This document shows positions 25,120 through 34,087 of a stretch of DNA of 57,840 nucleotides, in pieces. Source of the stretch: an uncultured Victivallaceae bacterium (GTDB lineage: Bacteria; Verrucomicrobiota; Lentisphaeria; Victivallales; Victivallaceae); the NCBI GenBank assembly GCA_944389925.1, contig CALXOD010000043.1:1-57840 (forward strand), in the 5' to 3' direction. The number at the start of each line of letters is the position of its first letter. Position 1 is the first letter of the stretch. A program made the position numbers and the translations under genes. The notes below the pieces were generated by a model that had not been told where the DNA came from, made no database searches, and saw only the letters and a list, made by a program, of their open reading frames with translations.

Positions 25120-25728
25120 TTATTCCGAATCCGATTCCAGCAGCTTCGCCAGTTCGCCGCCGAGATACCCGGCGAGCAACTCACGAATCGCCGCCTCGGA
25201 AAAATCATAGTAAACGTCAGCCCCGTTGAAGGATACCTGAAATCCTCCGCGAATGCCGGCGGAAGCGAATACCCGGGGCTCTTCCCGGAAGCTTTCACGC
25301 AACGTCCCGCTCAGCACGCCGCGCAACGCCTCCGCATCGCGCGCTGAGGTCAGCACCGTCACTTCCCCGTTCGGATCGGCGGCGAAACCGGCGGCCAGAT
25401 TCCGGATCAGTTCCCCCATGAATTCCGGAGTCAGCGCAGCGGAAGCGTTCCGGCTCAACGCCCGGTTGAGGCGACTTTCCAATTCAGCCCGCAAGGCCAG
25501 CACCACGTCCCGCGCCGCCTGTCGGGCCGCGGCTTCGCTCCGGGCCTGAAAACCGGCGGCGGCCTTGTCCGCCTCCGCTTTCTTTGCCGTCGCGGCCGCT
25601 TCGGCTTCCGCCACGATCCGGGCGGCTTCCGCGCGGGCGGCGCTCAGGATTTCCTCCTTCTCCGCTTCCGCCTTCTGCAAATAATCATTGTTGATTCGCG
25701 TCAACAGCTCCTGCAGTTCTTCAGCCAT
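25120..25728 (-). CDS. atpE: V-type ATPase subunit E (peripheral stalk)
   Basis: 202 residues. A long Ala/Glu/Lys/Arg-rich amphipathic helix (about 1-105) forms the peripheral-stalk coiled coil. A compact C-terminal domain (about 110-200) binds the top of subunit B. It is the first structural gene of the V-ATPase set and starts 55 bases after aspartokinase, with no promoter evident between. The usual heterodimer partner G/H is not found beside it. Confidence 0.9.
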   Translation of the reverse strand: MAEELQELLTRINNDYLQKAEAEKEEILSAARAEAARIVAEAEAAATAKKAEADKAAAGFQARSEAAARQAARDVVLALRAELESRLNRALSRNASAALTPEFMGELIRNLAAGFAADPNGEVTVLTSARDAEALRGVLSGTLRESFREEPRVFASAGIRGGFQVSFNGADVYYDFSEAAIRELLAGYLGGELAKLLESDSE

Positions 25729-25783
25729 GATCTCTTCCTCTCCCGCGCCGAAGCGCTACTGTTTTCTCCTCGCGCCGAAACGC

Positions 25784-27199
25784 TTAATTATACGACGCTT
25801 CCTTTTCCACAAACTCATGATGCAGCGCGATCTGGGCTTTCTTGAAATCCTCGCGATCCAGAATGAACTGCATATTAACCTGCCGCATGCACTGGTCCAG
25901 CGCCAGCACATTGATGCCCGCCTCCGCCAGCGCACCGGCCGCCCGTGACAGGAAACCGGGCAGTTTCATATTGCTGCCGATCACCGCCACCACGGCTACC
26001 CGGCGGGTTGTAATGGAGGCTCCGGAAAAATTGCGCTCCAGCATCTCCAGGCACTTGTCAAGATTACGGGACCGTTCCGGCACGTAATGAGTAATGGTAT
26101 TGGCGTTGGTGTTCTTGGCCACATAACTGATGCGGAACTGATTGAAACTTTCCAGCAAATGGTAGTCATACCCACTTTGACCGACCATTTCCGGATCGAA
26201 CACTTCCACTGCCACCAGATCGTTCCGCCCGCAGATCATATCCACCCGCGGAGTGGGCGATACGTATTCCTTGCTGATCAGCGTCCCCGGATTGCCGGGG
26301 TCGAAGGCGTTGGTCACGCGGATGGGAATATTCTTGTGTTCCATCTCTTTGGAAGCCTTCGGATGAATCGCCTCCATCGCCAGGTCGGCCAACTGGTCGG
26401 CAATGTCAAAATTGGTATTGCCGATGGTCCGCACCTTGTCTGCGCCGATCAATTTCGGATCGCCGGTGGACAAATGGTATTCCTTATGAATCACCCCTTC
26501 CCGCGCACCGGTAACGACCGCCAGCTTACTGAAGGTAATTTCACTGTATCCCCGGTCAAAACGCGCCATAATCCCTTCGGCGCACTTGGCATAACCGGTT
26601 ACGATCGGCATGCATTCGGAAAAATCCAGCCCGGCCAGGTGACGCTCAATCATCTGTTCGATCGAGCAGCTGGTATTGTCCTTCCAGCCGGTCAGGTCGA
26701 TGAAGCGGGCATCCACTCCCCGCTTGCGGAGAATCAGCACCGAATTGTGAGCGCTGTGCGCCTCTCCGACGGCACTCAGAAACTCCCGGCTTGCCGGCAG
26801 GTAGTCTTTCGGATGAAAATGTCCGAACGTGCGCAATTGCATCAGGTGCCGCAGGCCGTCACGGATACCGAACATGCGTTCATTGACAAACGCATCCGCC
26901 GCTTTCAAGTCCAGCCCGAGGTCTGTAAACGAACGGTTCAGTTTGAGCATTTCCAGCCGGGTTTCCTCCAGCTTCTCCTCCCACTGGGGGTCGCCTGCGG
27001 CGAACTTCCCGAAAATTCCGGGCTCTCCGCTCTTCTTGTCTTCCAGCAGCAGATTGGTGATTCCGCCGTAGGCCGACACCACGAAAATGCGGTTGTAAAG
27101 CTCCTTCCCGGTACGGGAGCCGATCAGAACGTTTTCCATGACCTCCCCGAAACGGGTCATTGTGGTTCCGCCGATTTTTTCTACCGTATGCTGTCCCAT
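25784..27199 (-). CDS. Aspartate kinase
   Basis: 471 residues from the ATG at 27199, which has GAGGAG eight bases upstream. A second ATG six codons earlier overlaps that ribosome-binding site and is less likely. The N-terminus (MGQHTVEKIGGTTM) carries the KxGGT phosphate-binding motif of aspartokinases, and the form resembles the Ask_Ect type known from ectoine clusters. No ectoine genes are present here. C-terminal ACT repeats lie at about 385-471 (VAVIGSNMKLPG, INVLALDQ). It makes aspartyl phosphate for lysine, threonine and methionine synthesis. It lies 23 bases after homoserine dehydrogenase, which supports that pathway. Confidence 0.92.
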   Translation of the reverse strand: MGQHTVEKIGGTTMTRFGEVMENVLIGSRTGKELYNRIFVVSAYGGITNLLLEDKKSGEPGIFGKFAAGDPQWEEKLEETRLEMLKLNRSFTDLGLDLKAADAFVNERMFGIRDGLRHLMQLRTFGHFHPKDYLPASREFLSAVGEAHSAHNSVLILRKRGVDARFIDLTGWKDNTSCSIEQMIERHLAGLDFSECMPIVTGYAKCAEGIMARFDRGYSEITFSKLAVVTGAREGVIHKEYHLSTGDPKLIGADKVRTIGNTNFDIADQLADLAMEAIHPKASKEMEHKNIPIRVTNAFDPGNPGTLISKEYVSPTPRVDMICGRNDLVAVEVFDPEMVGQSGYDYHLLESFNQFRISYVAKNTNANTITHYVPERSRNLDKCLEMLERNFSGASITTRRVAVVAVIGSNMKLPGFLSRAAGALAEAGINVLALDQCMRQVNMQFILDREDFKKAQIALHHEFVEKEASYN

Positions 27200-27222
27200 G
27201 TGCAAAGCTCCTCGCATTCCAC

Positions 27223-28512
27223 TCAGATGTCTTCAATGCGGAAAATCCGGACCCGATCCCGGACTACATCCAGTTTCTCCATTTCGTCCACAGCAGCACG
27301 CAACCGGGATTCACAGGCACTGTGAGTCAAAATCACCAGCGGAACCTGATCACCGGCATTGCGCTTTTCGTGCTGGATCAAACTGGAAATACTGATATCA
27401 TGCGTCGCCAGAATCTGCGAAATCGAGGCAATCACCCCCGGACAATCCGTAACCGTCAACCGCAGATAATAACGCGACTGCACATCCCCCATCCCGGTGA
27501 CCGCCCGGAACTGTGCCCCCTCGCGGAAAGCTACGCGGCGAGCGCAGCCGCAGCTCAGATTGAGCGCGACATCGGCCAGGTCGGCCACCACGGCGCTGGC
27601 CGTCGCCAGACGCCCCGCTCCGCGTCCGTAAAACAAAGTCTGCCCCACCGTATCGCCTTCCACCAGCACCCCGTTGAATACATCAGAGATATTGGCCAGC
27701 AACGTATTTTTGGGAATCAGCGTCGGATGTACGCGAATCTGTACATCGTCATCAATCTGTTTGATAATGGCCAGAAGCTTGATCCGGTATCCCAGTTCAT
27801 CAGCATACCGCAGATCGTCCAGAGAAATATCCCGGATGCCTTCGACATAGACCGGGTCCAGCCCGAACCAGCGCCCGTAAGCCAGAGCCGCCAGGATTGC
27901 CGCCTTGTGTGCGGTGTCGAAACCATCGATATCCAGGGACGGCTCCGCCTCGGCATAACCGAGTTTCTGGGCATCGGCCAGCACTGCGGCGAAATCGGCG
28001 CCTTCGTTTTCCATCCGGGTCAGAATGTAATTGCAGGTGCCGTTCATGATCCCGTAGATGCGGTGAATCCGGTTGGACACCAGACCTTCCCGTAGCGCCT
28101 TGATAATCGGGATGCCGCCGGCGACACTCGCTTCGTAATAAATATCCACATTGGCCGCTTCCGCCGCCGCAAAAAGTTCCCGACCGTGCAGCGCCAGCAA
28201 TGCCTTGTTGGCCGTCACCACCGGTTTTCCGGCGCGCAATGCCCGGAGAATAAATTCCCGAGCTACAGTAGTTCCGCCGACCAGTTCGACCACCACATCC
28301 ACTTCGTCGATCAGCTTCCCGGCATCTGTAGTCAGAATTTCCGGGGGCACTGCGACACCGCGGTCCGTGGTAATATCCAGATCGGCGATCCGCGCCAGCT
28401 TTACCATGACGCCGGTTCGTTTCGCGATTACCTCCGCGTTCTGCAACAAGTTGGCGGCGACACCGGCGCCGACCGTTCCGAATCCGATAATACCTACTTT
28501 AATTTCTTTCAC
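27223..28512 (-). CDS. hom: Homoserine dehydrogenase
   Basis: 429 residues. An N-terminal Rossmann fold (GIIGFGTVGAG at 8-18) binds NAD(P). The catalytic domain has the GIMNGTCNYI signature and the conserved acidic/lysine region (about 190-225), and a C-terminal ACT domain (about 350-429) is the usual site of threonine feedback. It reduces aspartate semialdehyde to homoserine. The start is GTG with weak GGGAA upstream. It has its own promoter and a probable operator at 28547-28593, and leads the unit that continues through aspartokinase into the V-ATPase genes. Confidence 0.95.
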   Translation of the reverse strand: MKEIKVGIIGFGTVGAGVAANLLQNAEVIAKRTGVMVKLARIADLDITTDRGVAVPPEILTTDAGKLIDEVDVVVELVGGTTVAREFILRALRAGKPVVTANKALLALHGRELFAAAEAANVDIYYEASVAGGIPIIKALREGLVSNRIHRIYGIMNGTCNYILTRMENEGADFAAVLADAQKLGYAEAEPSLDIDGFDTAHKAAILAALAYGRWFGLDPVYVEGIRDISLDDLRYADELGYRIKLLAIIKQIDDDVQIRVHPTLIPKNTLLANISDVFNGVLVEGDTVGQTLFYGRGAGRLATASAVVADLADVALNLSCGCARRVAFREGAQFRAVTGMGDVQSRYYLRLTVTDCPGVIASISQILATHDISISSLIQHEKRNAGDQVPLVILTHSACESRLRAAVDEMEKLDVVRDRVRIFRIEDI

Positions 28513-28546
28513 TTGAGAGGAATTCCCGCATTAATAGTCCGACTGA

Positions 28547-28564
28547 AAACAATACATGTTGTTT
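28547..28564. promoter_or_regulatory. Inverted repeat at the hom transcription start
   Basis: AAACAA and TTGTTT arms (28547-28552 and 28559-28564) are separated by six bases. They lie directly downstream of the minus-strand -10 element and cover the predicted start point, so a repressor bound here would block hom transcription. The regulator is unknown. Confidence 0.5.
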
Positions 28565-28593
28565 AATGTAACTCCCCCCAGACATTTTTACAA
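28565..28593 (-). promoter_or_regulatory. Promoter of hom and the downstream unit
   Basis: On the minus strand: -35 TTGTAA (28593-28588), 17 bases, -10 TACATT (28570-28565), predicting a start near 28558. The remainder of the gap between hom and the deacylase gene holds no further feature I can support. Confidence 0.55.
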
Positions 28594-28784
28594 CCTTTTC
28601 CCGCCAAAAAAACATCGTTCTGCAAACCGGAAAAAATCCCCCTTCCCCGGCCAATCGGCATCAGTCGGAAAAAAACGTCCCCAAAAGGCGAAAATCTTTC
28701 CGGGAAAACTTTTTCCGAATCCGCTTTCCCCTTCTTTCCCCCCCGCAGGCTTCCCGTATCCGGGACAAGACCGTCCCCTGCCTG

Positions 28785-30323
28785 CTAAAGCCCCCGTTCT
28801 GGATGTGACCCGCCATATATCCGCTGTCCGTCAATCCAGACACCGAGTACTCCTGTCGCCGGTTGGTGCGGATGATGAAAATCCGCCCTGCTGCGGAACA
28901 TCTCCGGTTCCACCCATACCAGATCCGCCGCCAATCCCCGGCGCAAAAATCCTCGATCACGCAAGTTGAACTTCGTCGCCGGCAGCCCGGTCAGCTTCCG
29001 GACCACCTCTCCAACCGGCATCCCTTCTGTCGTCAATCGCCGAAAAAACTCCGGAGCGGCCCCGAAACCCCGGGGATGGCTGAGTCCGATCGAATTGTCC
29101 AGCGGACGGGCACTTTCATCGCTGCCGCAACAGCACTCCGGCAACGCCAGAATTCGTGTCAAATTCGCCTCCGACATCCCGCGAAAAGCAGCCATGGTGC
29201 CGACGGCATCTTCCCGCAGCAACTCCAGTACCGCCCTCTCCGGCTCATGCCCCCGGATTGCAGCGATCTCGGTAAATGACATTCCGGTGAACTGCCGATA
29301 GGCCGTTACGCCGGTAGAGGCCAGACGGACCTGACTCCAATCTCGTTTTCCAGCTTCCAGCGCGGCCAGAAACTCCGTCTCATGCCGCCGATCCGCCAGC
29401 CATCGGGACAGCGTGGTATCATCCCAGCTTCCCCACGGTTCCGGCGCCGCCACACTGAGTTGAGTCAGCGACTCCACATAGGGATAGCGGTCACAACCAA
29501 CCTGTATGCCGTCGCGACGTGCCTGCTCCATCAATTCCAGTGCCGGCTCCAGCTTCGACCAATTCGGTGAACCGGCGGTCTTGAAATGGCTGATCTGCAC
29601 CTGCTGTACTCCTGCCGCCCGGGCGACGTCGAAGGTTTCCTGCAGCGCCTCCAGCAACTGCGCACCTTCGCTGCGAAGATGCGTGGCATACACGCCGCCA
29701 TGACGTGCCACCACCTTCAACAGCGCAATGAGTTCTTCCCGATCGGAAAAGCACCCCGGCGTATACAGAAGCCCGCTCGACAACCCGCGCGCCCCCTGCC
29801 CCATCATCTCCTCCAGCAACCGCACCATCTCCTCCAGTTGCCCGGACGAAAGCCGCTGTTGCGCATATCCCGCCACCGCGGCACGCAGCGTATTATGACC
29901 GCACAACGGTTCCAGCTTCATTTGTACACCCCGGCTCTTCAAAAAACGCCGATAGCCGTTCCAATCCGTCCAGTCCAGTGCAATCCCGTATTGCCGGTAC
30001 AGGTCATTCAGGTGCTCCCGGTTGCATTCCGTCAATGGAAACGGCGACAAGCCGCAATTCCCCGAAATCTCGGTGATAAAGCCCTGGGAAATTTTTCCAA
30101 AACACGCCGGAGACGCCGCTGCCGACAGATCCGAATGCCCATGAGCATCAATGAAGCCGGGAGTCAGCATCCCCCGCCCGCCGCAGTCCACCACCTCACA
30201 ATCCCCTCCGGCAGGTGGCTGCCCCACTTCCGCGATCAGCCCATCCTCCACCAGAACCGCTCCCGATTCCGGCGGCCTTCCCGTCCCGTCCGCGAGCAAC
30301 ACATTGCCGATCCATGTGCGCAA
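28785..30323 (-). CDS. N-acyl-D-amino-acid deacylase
   Basis: About 512 residues if translation starts at the TTG at 30323. An ATG at 30365 is in frame but lies at the T-run of the maf terminator, so it is unlikely. A GTG at 30299 is also possible. This is an amidohydrolase-fold enzyme of the D-aminoacylase group, with metal ligands in GFIDAHGHSD, ATHLRSEG and ISHFKTAG. SGLLYTPG and SDES near the C-terminus are also present, as is a late beta-sandwich return (ATGVLGVWIDGQRIYGG). It removes acyl groups from D-amino acids in the cytoplasm. The last gene of the leftward run, it may be read through from maf or have its own unrecognised promoter. Confidence 0.85.
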   Translation of the reverse strand: MRTWIGNVLLADGTGRPPESGAVLVEDGLIAEVGQPPAGGDCEVVDCGGRGMLTPGFIDAHGHSDLSAAASPACFGKISQGFITEISGNCGLSPFPLTECNREHLNDLYRQYGIALDWTDWNGYRRFLKSRGVQMKLEPLCGHNTLRAAVAGYAQQRLSSGQLEEMVRLLEEMMGQGARGLSSGLLYTPGCFSDREELIALLKVVARHGGVYATHLRSEGAQLLEALQETFDVARAAGVQQVQISHFKTAGSPNWSKLEPALELMEQARRDGIQVGCDRYPYVESLTQLSVAAPEPWGSWDDTTLSRWLADRRHETEFLAALEAGKRDWSQVRLASTGVTAYRQFTGMSFTEIAAIRGHEPERAVLELLREDAVGTMAAFRGMSEANLTRILALPECCCGSDESARPLDNSIGLSHPRGFGAAPEFFRRLTTEGMPVGEVVRKLTGLPATKFNLRDRGFLRRGLAADLVWVEPEMFRSRADFHHPHQPATGVLGVWIDGQRIYGGSHPERGL

Positions 30324-30345
30324 TTGTCTACCCAGCTCCTGTCCA

Positions 30346-30373
30346 TAAAAAAAACGGAACCACAACGGTTCCG
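30346..30373 (-). terminator. Terminator between maf and the deacylase gene
   Basis: On the minus strand a 7-bp stem (CGGAACC with GGTTCCG) with a 5-base loop is followed by eight T. It ends or attenuates the ftsK-to-maf transcript. Confidence 0.8.
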
Positions 30374-30393
30374 ACTTGTTTTTGAATATATTT

Positions 30394-30972
30394 TTACGGA
30401 GCGACCGGTTTGATCCCCGCCTCCGCCAGATGTGCCAGCAGAGTCCGGCATGGTAATCCGATCACATTATCCAGCTCGCCATCCAGCTCCGCCACCAGCA
30501 TATCCCCGTACTCCTGAATGGCATAAGCCCCAGCCTTGTCCAACACTGAAACCCGCTGGAGATACACATCCACGGTCTTTGCATCGAACGGCTTGAATTG
30601 CACCCGGGTTGTCTCCGCAAAATCCCGCTGCCAACCGTCCTGCTCCCGACGCAGCGCCACCGCCGTCACCACCTCGTGCTCCCGGCCGGAAAGTTGCAAC
30701 AGCATTCGCCGTGCATCTGCCATATCTACCGGCTTCCCCAAGGCTTCACCATCCAGCAGCACCACTGTGTCCGCGCCGATCACCAGTGCCTCGGGAAATG
30801 CGGAGGAAACAGCGTCGGCCTTGAGCGCAGCATTGATTCTCGGCACAGTCCGAATATCGGGAGCCGTCTTCCACTCCTGAACCGGTAAGGCGCACGCCGA
30901 AAACGGCAGACCGCATGCCGCCAGCAGTTCCTTGCGGCGCGGCGATGCCGAAGCAAGAATTAACCGACTCAT
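30394..30972 (-). CDS. maf: Maf-like nucleoside triphosphate pyrophosphatase
   Basis: 192 residues from the ATG at 30972, which overlaps the preceding stop as ATGA. A GTG three codons earlier is also open. The N-terminus LILASASPRRKELL is the Maf signature, with the catalytic acidic and lysine residues in IGADTVV and GEALGKP. Later come the conserved VYLQRV and GAYAIQEYG segments. Maf proteins hydrolyse dTTP/UTP or modified nucleotides. Here the YAIQEYG segment suits the YhdE-like dTTP/UTP group, but this is not decisive. A terminator lies 21 bases after the stop. Confidence 0.93.
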   Translation of the reverse strand: MSRLILASASPRRKELLAACGLPFSACALPVQEWKTAPDIRTVPRINAALKADAVSSAFPEALVIGADTVVLLDGEALGKPVDMADARRMLLQLSGREHEVVTAVALRREQDGWQRDFAETTRVQFKPFDAKTVDVYLQRVSVLDKAGAYAIQEYGDMLVAELDGELDNVIGLPCRTLLAHLAEAGIKPVAP

Positions 30973-31523
30973 TTTTCCCACGGCGGCGCCGGCGGAAGAC
31001 CGGTCGTGACGGACGGCACAGGCTCCGGCGTTGCCTGAACATCCTGATGTTTCTGAACGACCGCCAAACCGGTGAGGTTCTCCAGGCGGACCCGGACGCG
31101 CTTCACACTTGCAATCCCGAATCGCTCTTTGAGCACGGAAAAAATCCGTTCCTTCACGGACTTCACCTCATCCGGGAAATGCCCTTCTCCGGATGCATCG
31201 TAGCTGCAGAAAAGTTCCAGAAAATAATCCCCTCTGCTGCGAAACAACTTCATATCCCGCACGTTCAATGCGGAAAAATCCTCCAGCGCAGCACAAACCG
31301 CTCCGTTCAAGGCATCGTAAGCTACCAGAATGTCTCCATCCGGCGCCTTCACTACGATTTCCCGGCAGCGCCGGACCCGGAACATCAGTCGGAATACGAT
31401 TTTCAGCACCACTACTGCCAGAATCACCAGCAGTACCAGCGCCACGCCGGTCACATAACCGCGATTGAAATCATTTTCAAAAATCACACGCCACTCCGGC
31501 ATGCCGGCCAGAAAACCACCCAT
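30969..31523 (-). CDS. AmaP-like membrane-anchored Asp23-related protein
   Basis: 184 residues. One strong transmembrane helix (about 22-46) ends in a basic stretch. An Asp23/AmaP-like alpha-beta domain follows (about 55-150, with IVVKAPDGDILVAYDALNGAV and a late IASVKRVRVRLENL strand), then a proline-rich tail. AmaP of Gram-positives has two membrane helices and recruits Asp23 to the membrane; here only one is seen. The gene follows asp23 by 108 bases that include a possible attenuator, and it overlaps maf by four bases. Role as Asp23 anchor is inferred from this pairing. Confidence 0.8.
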   Translation of the reverse strand: MGGFLAGMPEWRVIFENDFNRGYVTGVALVLLVILAVVVLKIVFRLMFRVRRCREIVVKAPDGDILVAYDALNGAVCAALEDFSALNVRDMKLFRSRGDYFLELFCSYDASGEGHFPDEVKSVKERIFSVLKERFGIASVKRVRVRLENLTGLAVVQKHQDVQATPEPVPSVTTGLPPAPPWEK

Positions 31524-31579
31524 GGCCTCCTCCCTCTCTCCAGGGGGAGGCCTGACGGCGGCCCCCCCGTTCCGGTTGT

Positions 31580-31620
31580 AAAAAACATGCGGCCGACTCC
31601 GCCTTCACAGAATCGGCCGC
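31580..31620 (-). terminator. Possible terminator/attenuator between asp23 and the AmaP-like gene
   Basis: On the minus strand an 8-bp perfect stem (GCGGCCGA with TCGGCCGC, 16-base loop) is followed by ATG and six T. It lies just after the asp23 stop, with co-directional genes on both sides, so partial termination is likely. Confidence 0.65.
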
Positions 31621-31631
31621 TTCCGTTGGAT

Positions 31632-32090
31632 TTACCGTGCCGGTTCCACCGGCTCCTCATCCACTTCCGGTTCCGTTTCCAGCTCCTGAACAATGACATT
31701 CACACCGGTTACGGTCATGCCGGTAGTCTGTTCCACTTCTTCGATCACCGCTTTCTGAATCGCGGTGGCGATTACCGGTACCTTGTACCCGAATTTCAGA
31801 TTCACCTTGAGATCGATCGACACCCGGTTTTCGGTCCCCAAATTGACGGTGATCGCCCGATCCTGCAACCGGCGGTTGCCGACGATTTCGGCGATATTGT
31901 CCATCAACGTACTGCCGGCCAACCGGGAAACGCCATCGATATTCAGAATGGCTTTGCGCACCAGGGCAGAAATCACATTTTCATGAATTTTGACTTCTCC
32001 CATGCCATTCACTTCGACCGCAGCACTGGAGGCGGCTTCGGTGTTCTGGCCGGCGGCTGTTTTTTCTGCGACTTTGATGGAAGCTTTCAT
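31632..32090 (-). CDS. Asp23/Gls24 family protein
   Basis: 152 residues. A central Asp23 domain (about 27-125) has the family pattern [22 protein letters not shown] and NVIVQELE, between low-complexity alanine-rich N-terminal and acidic C-terminal ends. The start overlaps the accC stop as ATGA. In Bacillus the Asp23-family gene yqhY sits in the same place, directly after accBC, and is linked to control of acetyl-CoA carboxylase. That precedent makes a similar role plausible here. The next gene is an AmaP-like candidate anchor. Confidence 0.9.
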   Translation of the reverse strand: MKASIKVAEKTAAGQNTEAASSAAVEVNGMGEVKIHENVISALVRKAILNIDGVSRLAGSTLMDNIAEIVGNRRLQDRAITVNLGTENRVSIDLKVNLKFGYKVPVIATAIQKAVIEEVEQTTGMTVTGVNVIVQELETEPEVDEEPVEPAR

Positions 32091-33472
32091 TCCGCATCCT
32101 CCTTTTCCTGCGCCCGCGACGCGGCGGAACGCTCCTGGGTGAAACGTTCAATAAAGCCGGTATCGTACTTCCCGGCTACAAAATCCTTGTTCGCCAGAAT
32201 CTGCTTCTGAAATGGAATCGTCGTCTTGATTCCTTCTATCGTAAACTCATCCAGCGCCCGACGGCAGGTAGCCAACGCCTCTTCGCGCGTATCGCCCCGA
32301 ACAATCAGCTTGGCAATCATGCTGTCGTAATACGGCGGGATCTGATAACCGCTGTATACATGGGAATCCACTCGGACATTCATGCCGCCGGGGGGAATAA
32401 TCAAGTCCACCTCGCCGGGCGAAGGCGTAAAATTGTTGAACGGATCTTCCGCATTGATCCGGCATTCGATCGCATGTCCGGAAAAATGCACGTCCTTCTG
32501 TCGAATCGACAACCGTTCCCCTGCCGCAATCCGGATCTGCGCCTTGATCAGATCAATCCCGGTTACGGTTTCTGTAACCGGGTGTTCCACCTGAATCCGG
32601 GTATTCATCTCCATGAAATAATAACTGCCATCCTCAGTATAGAGGAATTCGATCGTTCCGGCATTGGTGTAGCCGGCCGCCTTGGCCGCCTTGACCGCCG
32701 CGGCACCGATTCTGTCGCGCAACTTCGGCGTCAAAACGGGAGAAGGAGATTCCTCTATCAGCTTCTGATTCCGACGCTGCACGCTGCAATCCCGCTCGCC
32801 GAGATGGATGACGTTTCCGTAATTGTCACCGAGAATCTGTATTTCGATATGCCGGGGATTCACCAGGTACTTTTCCATATAAAGCGCGCCGTTGCCGAAG
32901 GCGTTCTCCGCCTCGGTCCGCGCGGCATGGTACCCCTGGATCAAGCTGGCATCGTTATGGGCAATCCGCATCCCGCGTCCACCGCCGCCGGCTACAGCCT
33001 TGATGATAACCGGGTATTTGAGCTGGTGCGCCGTCTTGAGGGCATCCGCTTCACTGATGATCAGTCCATCGCTGCCAGGCGTGGTCGGCACGCCGGCTTT
33101 TTTCATGGTTTCCCGGGCAACGGCCTTGTCCCCCAGTGCCCGCATCGCCTCCGGGGTCGGCCCGATGAAGGTAATGCCATGTTTGCGGCAGGCTTCGGCA
33201 AAATAGGCGTTCTCCGCCAGGAAACCGTATCCGGGATGCACGGCATCAGCATCGCAGATCGCCGCCACCGAAAGAATCCGGTCGATCAGAAGATAGCTCG
33301 ATGCAGATTGGGCGGGCCCGATACATACCGCCTCGTCGGCAAACCGTACCGCCAGACTGTCGGCATCCGCCTTGGAATAAACAGCCACCGACCGGATACC
33401 CAGCTCCCGGCAGGCGCGAATAATCCGCAACGCGATTTCGCCCCGGTTGGCAATCAGTACTTTATTGAACAT
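32087..33472 (-). CDS. accC: Biotin carboxylase subunit of acetyl-CoA carboxylase
   Basis: 461 residues from the ATG at 33472 ([17 protein letters not shown]), with AGGAA nine bases upstream. An open extension of 12 codons has no such signal. ATP-grasp enzyme: N-terminal domain (1-114), the glycine-rich lid (AGGGGRGM near 164), catalytic residues within [10 protein letters not shown], and a C-terminal domain to about 445. It carboxylates the biotin of AccB using ATP and bicarbonate. It lies 28 bases after accB and overlaps asp23. AccA and AccD are not in the window. Confidence 0.96.
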   Translation of the reverse strand: MFNKVLIANRGEIALRIIRACRELGIRSVAVYSKADADSLAVRFADEAVCIGPAQSASSYLLIDRILSVAAICDADAVHPGYGFLAENAYFAEACRKHGITFIGPTPEAMRALGDKAVARETMKKAGVPTTPGSDGLIISEADALKTAHQLKYPVIIKAVAGGGGRGMRIAHNDASLIQGYHAARTEAENAFGNGALYMEKYLVNPRHIEIQILGDNYGNVIHLGERDCSVQRRNQKLIEESPSPVLTPKLRDRIGAAAVKAAKAAGYTNAGTIEFLYTEDGSYYFMEMNTRIQVEHPVTETVTGIDLIKAQIRIAAGERLSIRQKDVHFSGHAIECRINAEDPFNNFTPSPGEVDLIIPPGGMNVRVDSHVYSGYQIPPYYDSMIAKLIVRGDTREEALATCRRALDEFTIEGIKTTIPFQKQILANKDFVAGKYDTGFIERFTQERSAASRAQEKEDAE

Positions 33473-33500
33473 GAAACAGGGTTCCTTGCATTGCTCCGGA

Positions 33501-33959
33501 TCATTCAATGATAATCAGCGGCTGACCGTATTCGACCGGCTGGCCGTTTTCCACCAGAATATCCTTGATGACGCCGCATTTTTCGGCCTTGATCTCATTC
33601 ATGACCTTCATCGCCTCGATGATCCCGATCACCGTATCGGCGTTGACCCGGTCGCCCACCTTGACAAAGGCGGCGGCATCCGGAGATGCAGCACGGTAGA
33701 AGGTCCCCACCAGCGGAGCATCAATTGTTTCCGCCGGCGCAGCAGTCTCTGCCGCCGGGGCCGGAGTTGCGGCTGCTGCGGGAATCGCGGCAGGAGCCGC
33801 CGCCGGGGCCGGAACCGCCATGACCGGAGCGGCAGCCGTCACGACTGCAGCCGGGCCACGTTTGATGCAGAGATTATACGCTTCGGCCTCGACTTTGAAC
33901 TCCGTCAGATCGTTCTCGGCCATCAGCTTGACAATCGTTTTGATTTCTTCGATTTTCAT
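33501..33959 (-). CDS. accB: Biotin carboxyl carrier protein of acetyl-CoA carboxylase
   Basis: 152 residues. A short helical N-terminus (1-38) is followed by an alanine/proline-rich flexible linker (38-78) and the biotinyl domain (80-152), with the modified lysine K118 in EAMKVMN. The thumb-like segment [15 protein letters not shown] is present. It carries CO2 from biotin carboxylase to carboxyltransferase. It precedes accC in the same unit. The 128 bases between it and aroQ hold no promoter I can support. Confidence 0.96.
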   Translation of the reverse strand: MKIEEIKTIVKLMAENDLTEFKVEAEAYNLCIKRGPAAVVTAAAPVMAVPAPAAAPAAIPAAAATPAPAAETAAPAETIDAPLVGTFYRAASPDAAAFVKVGDRVNADTVIGIIEAMKVMNEIKAEKCGVIKDILVENGQPVEYGQPLIIIE

Positions 33960-34087
33960 TTCCGTTTATGATCCCTTTTCATTCTGTTGAGGGCACCGGC
34001 CGGCCGCACTTCCGTGTGGATTGCAAACCGCCGTCATCATAGATCGCAACGCCCGACCGTCTTCATCCGATCGGCGCAGTTCCTTCC

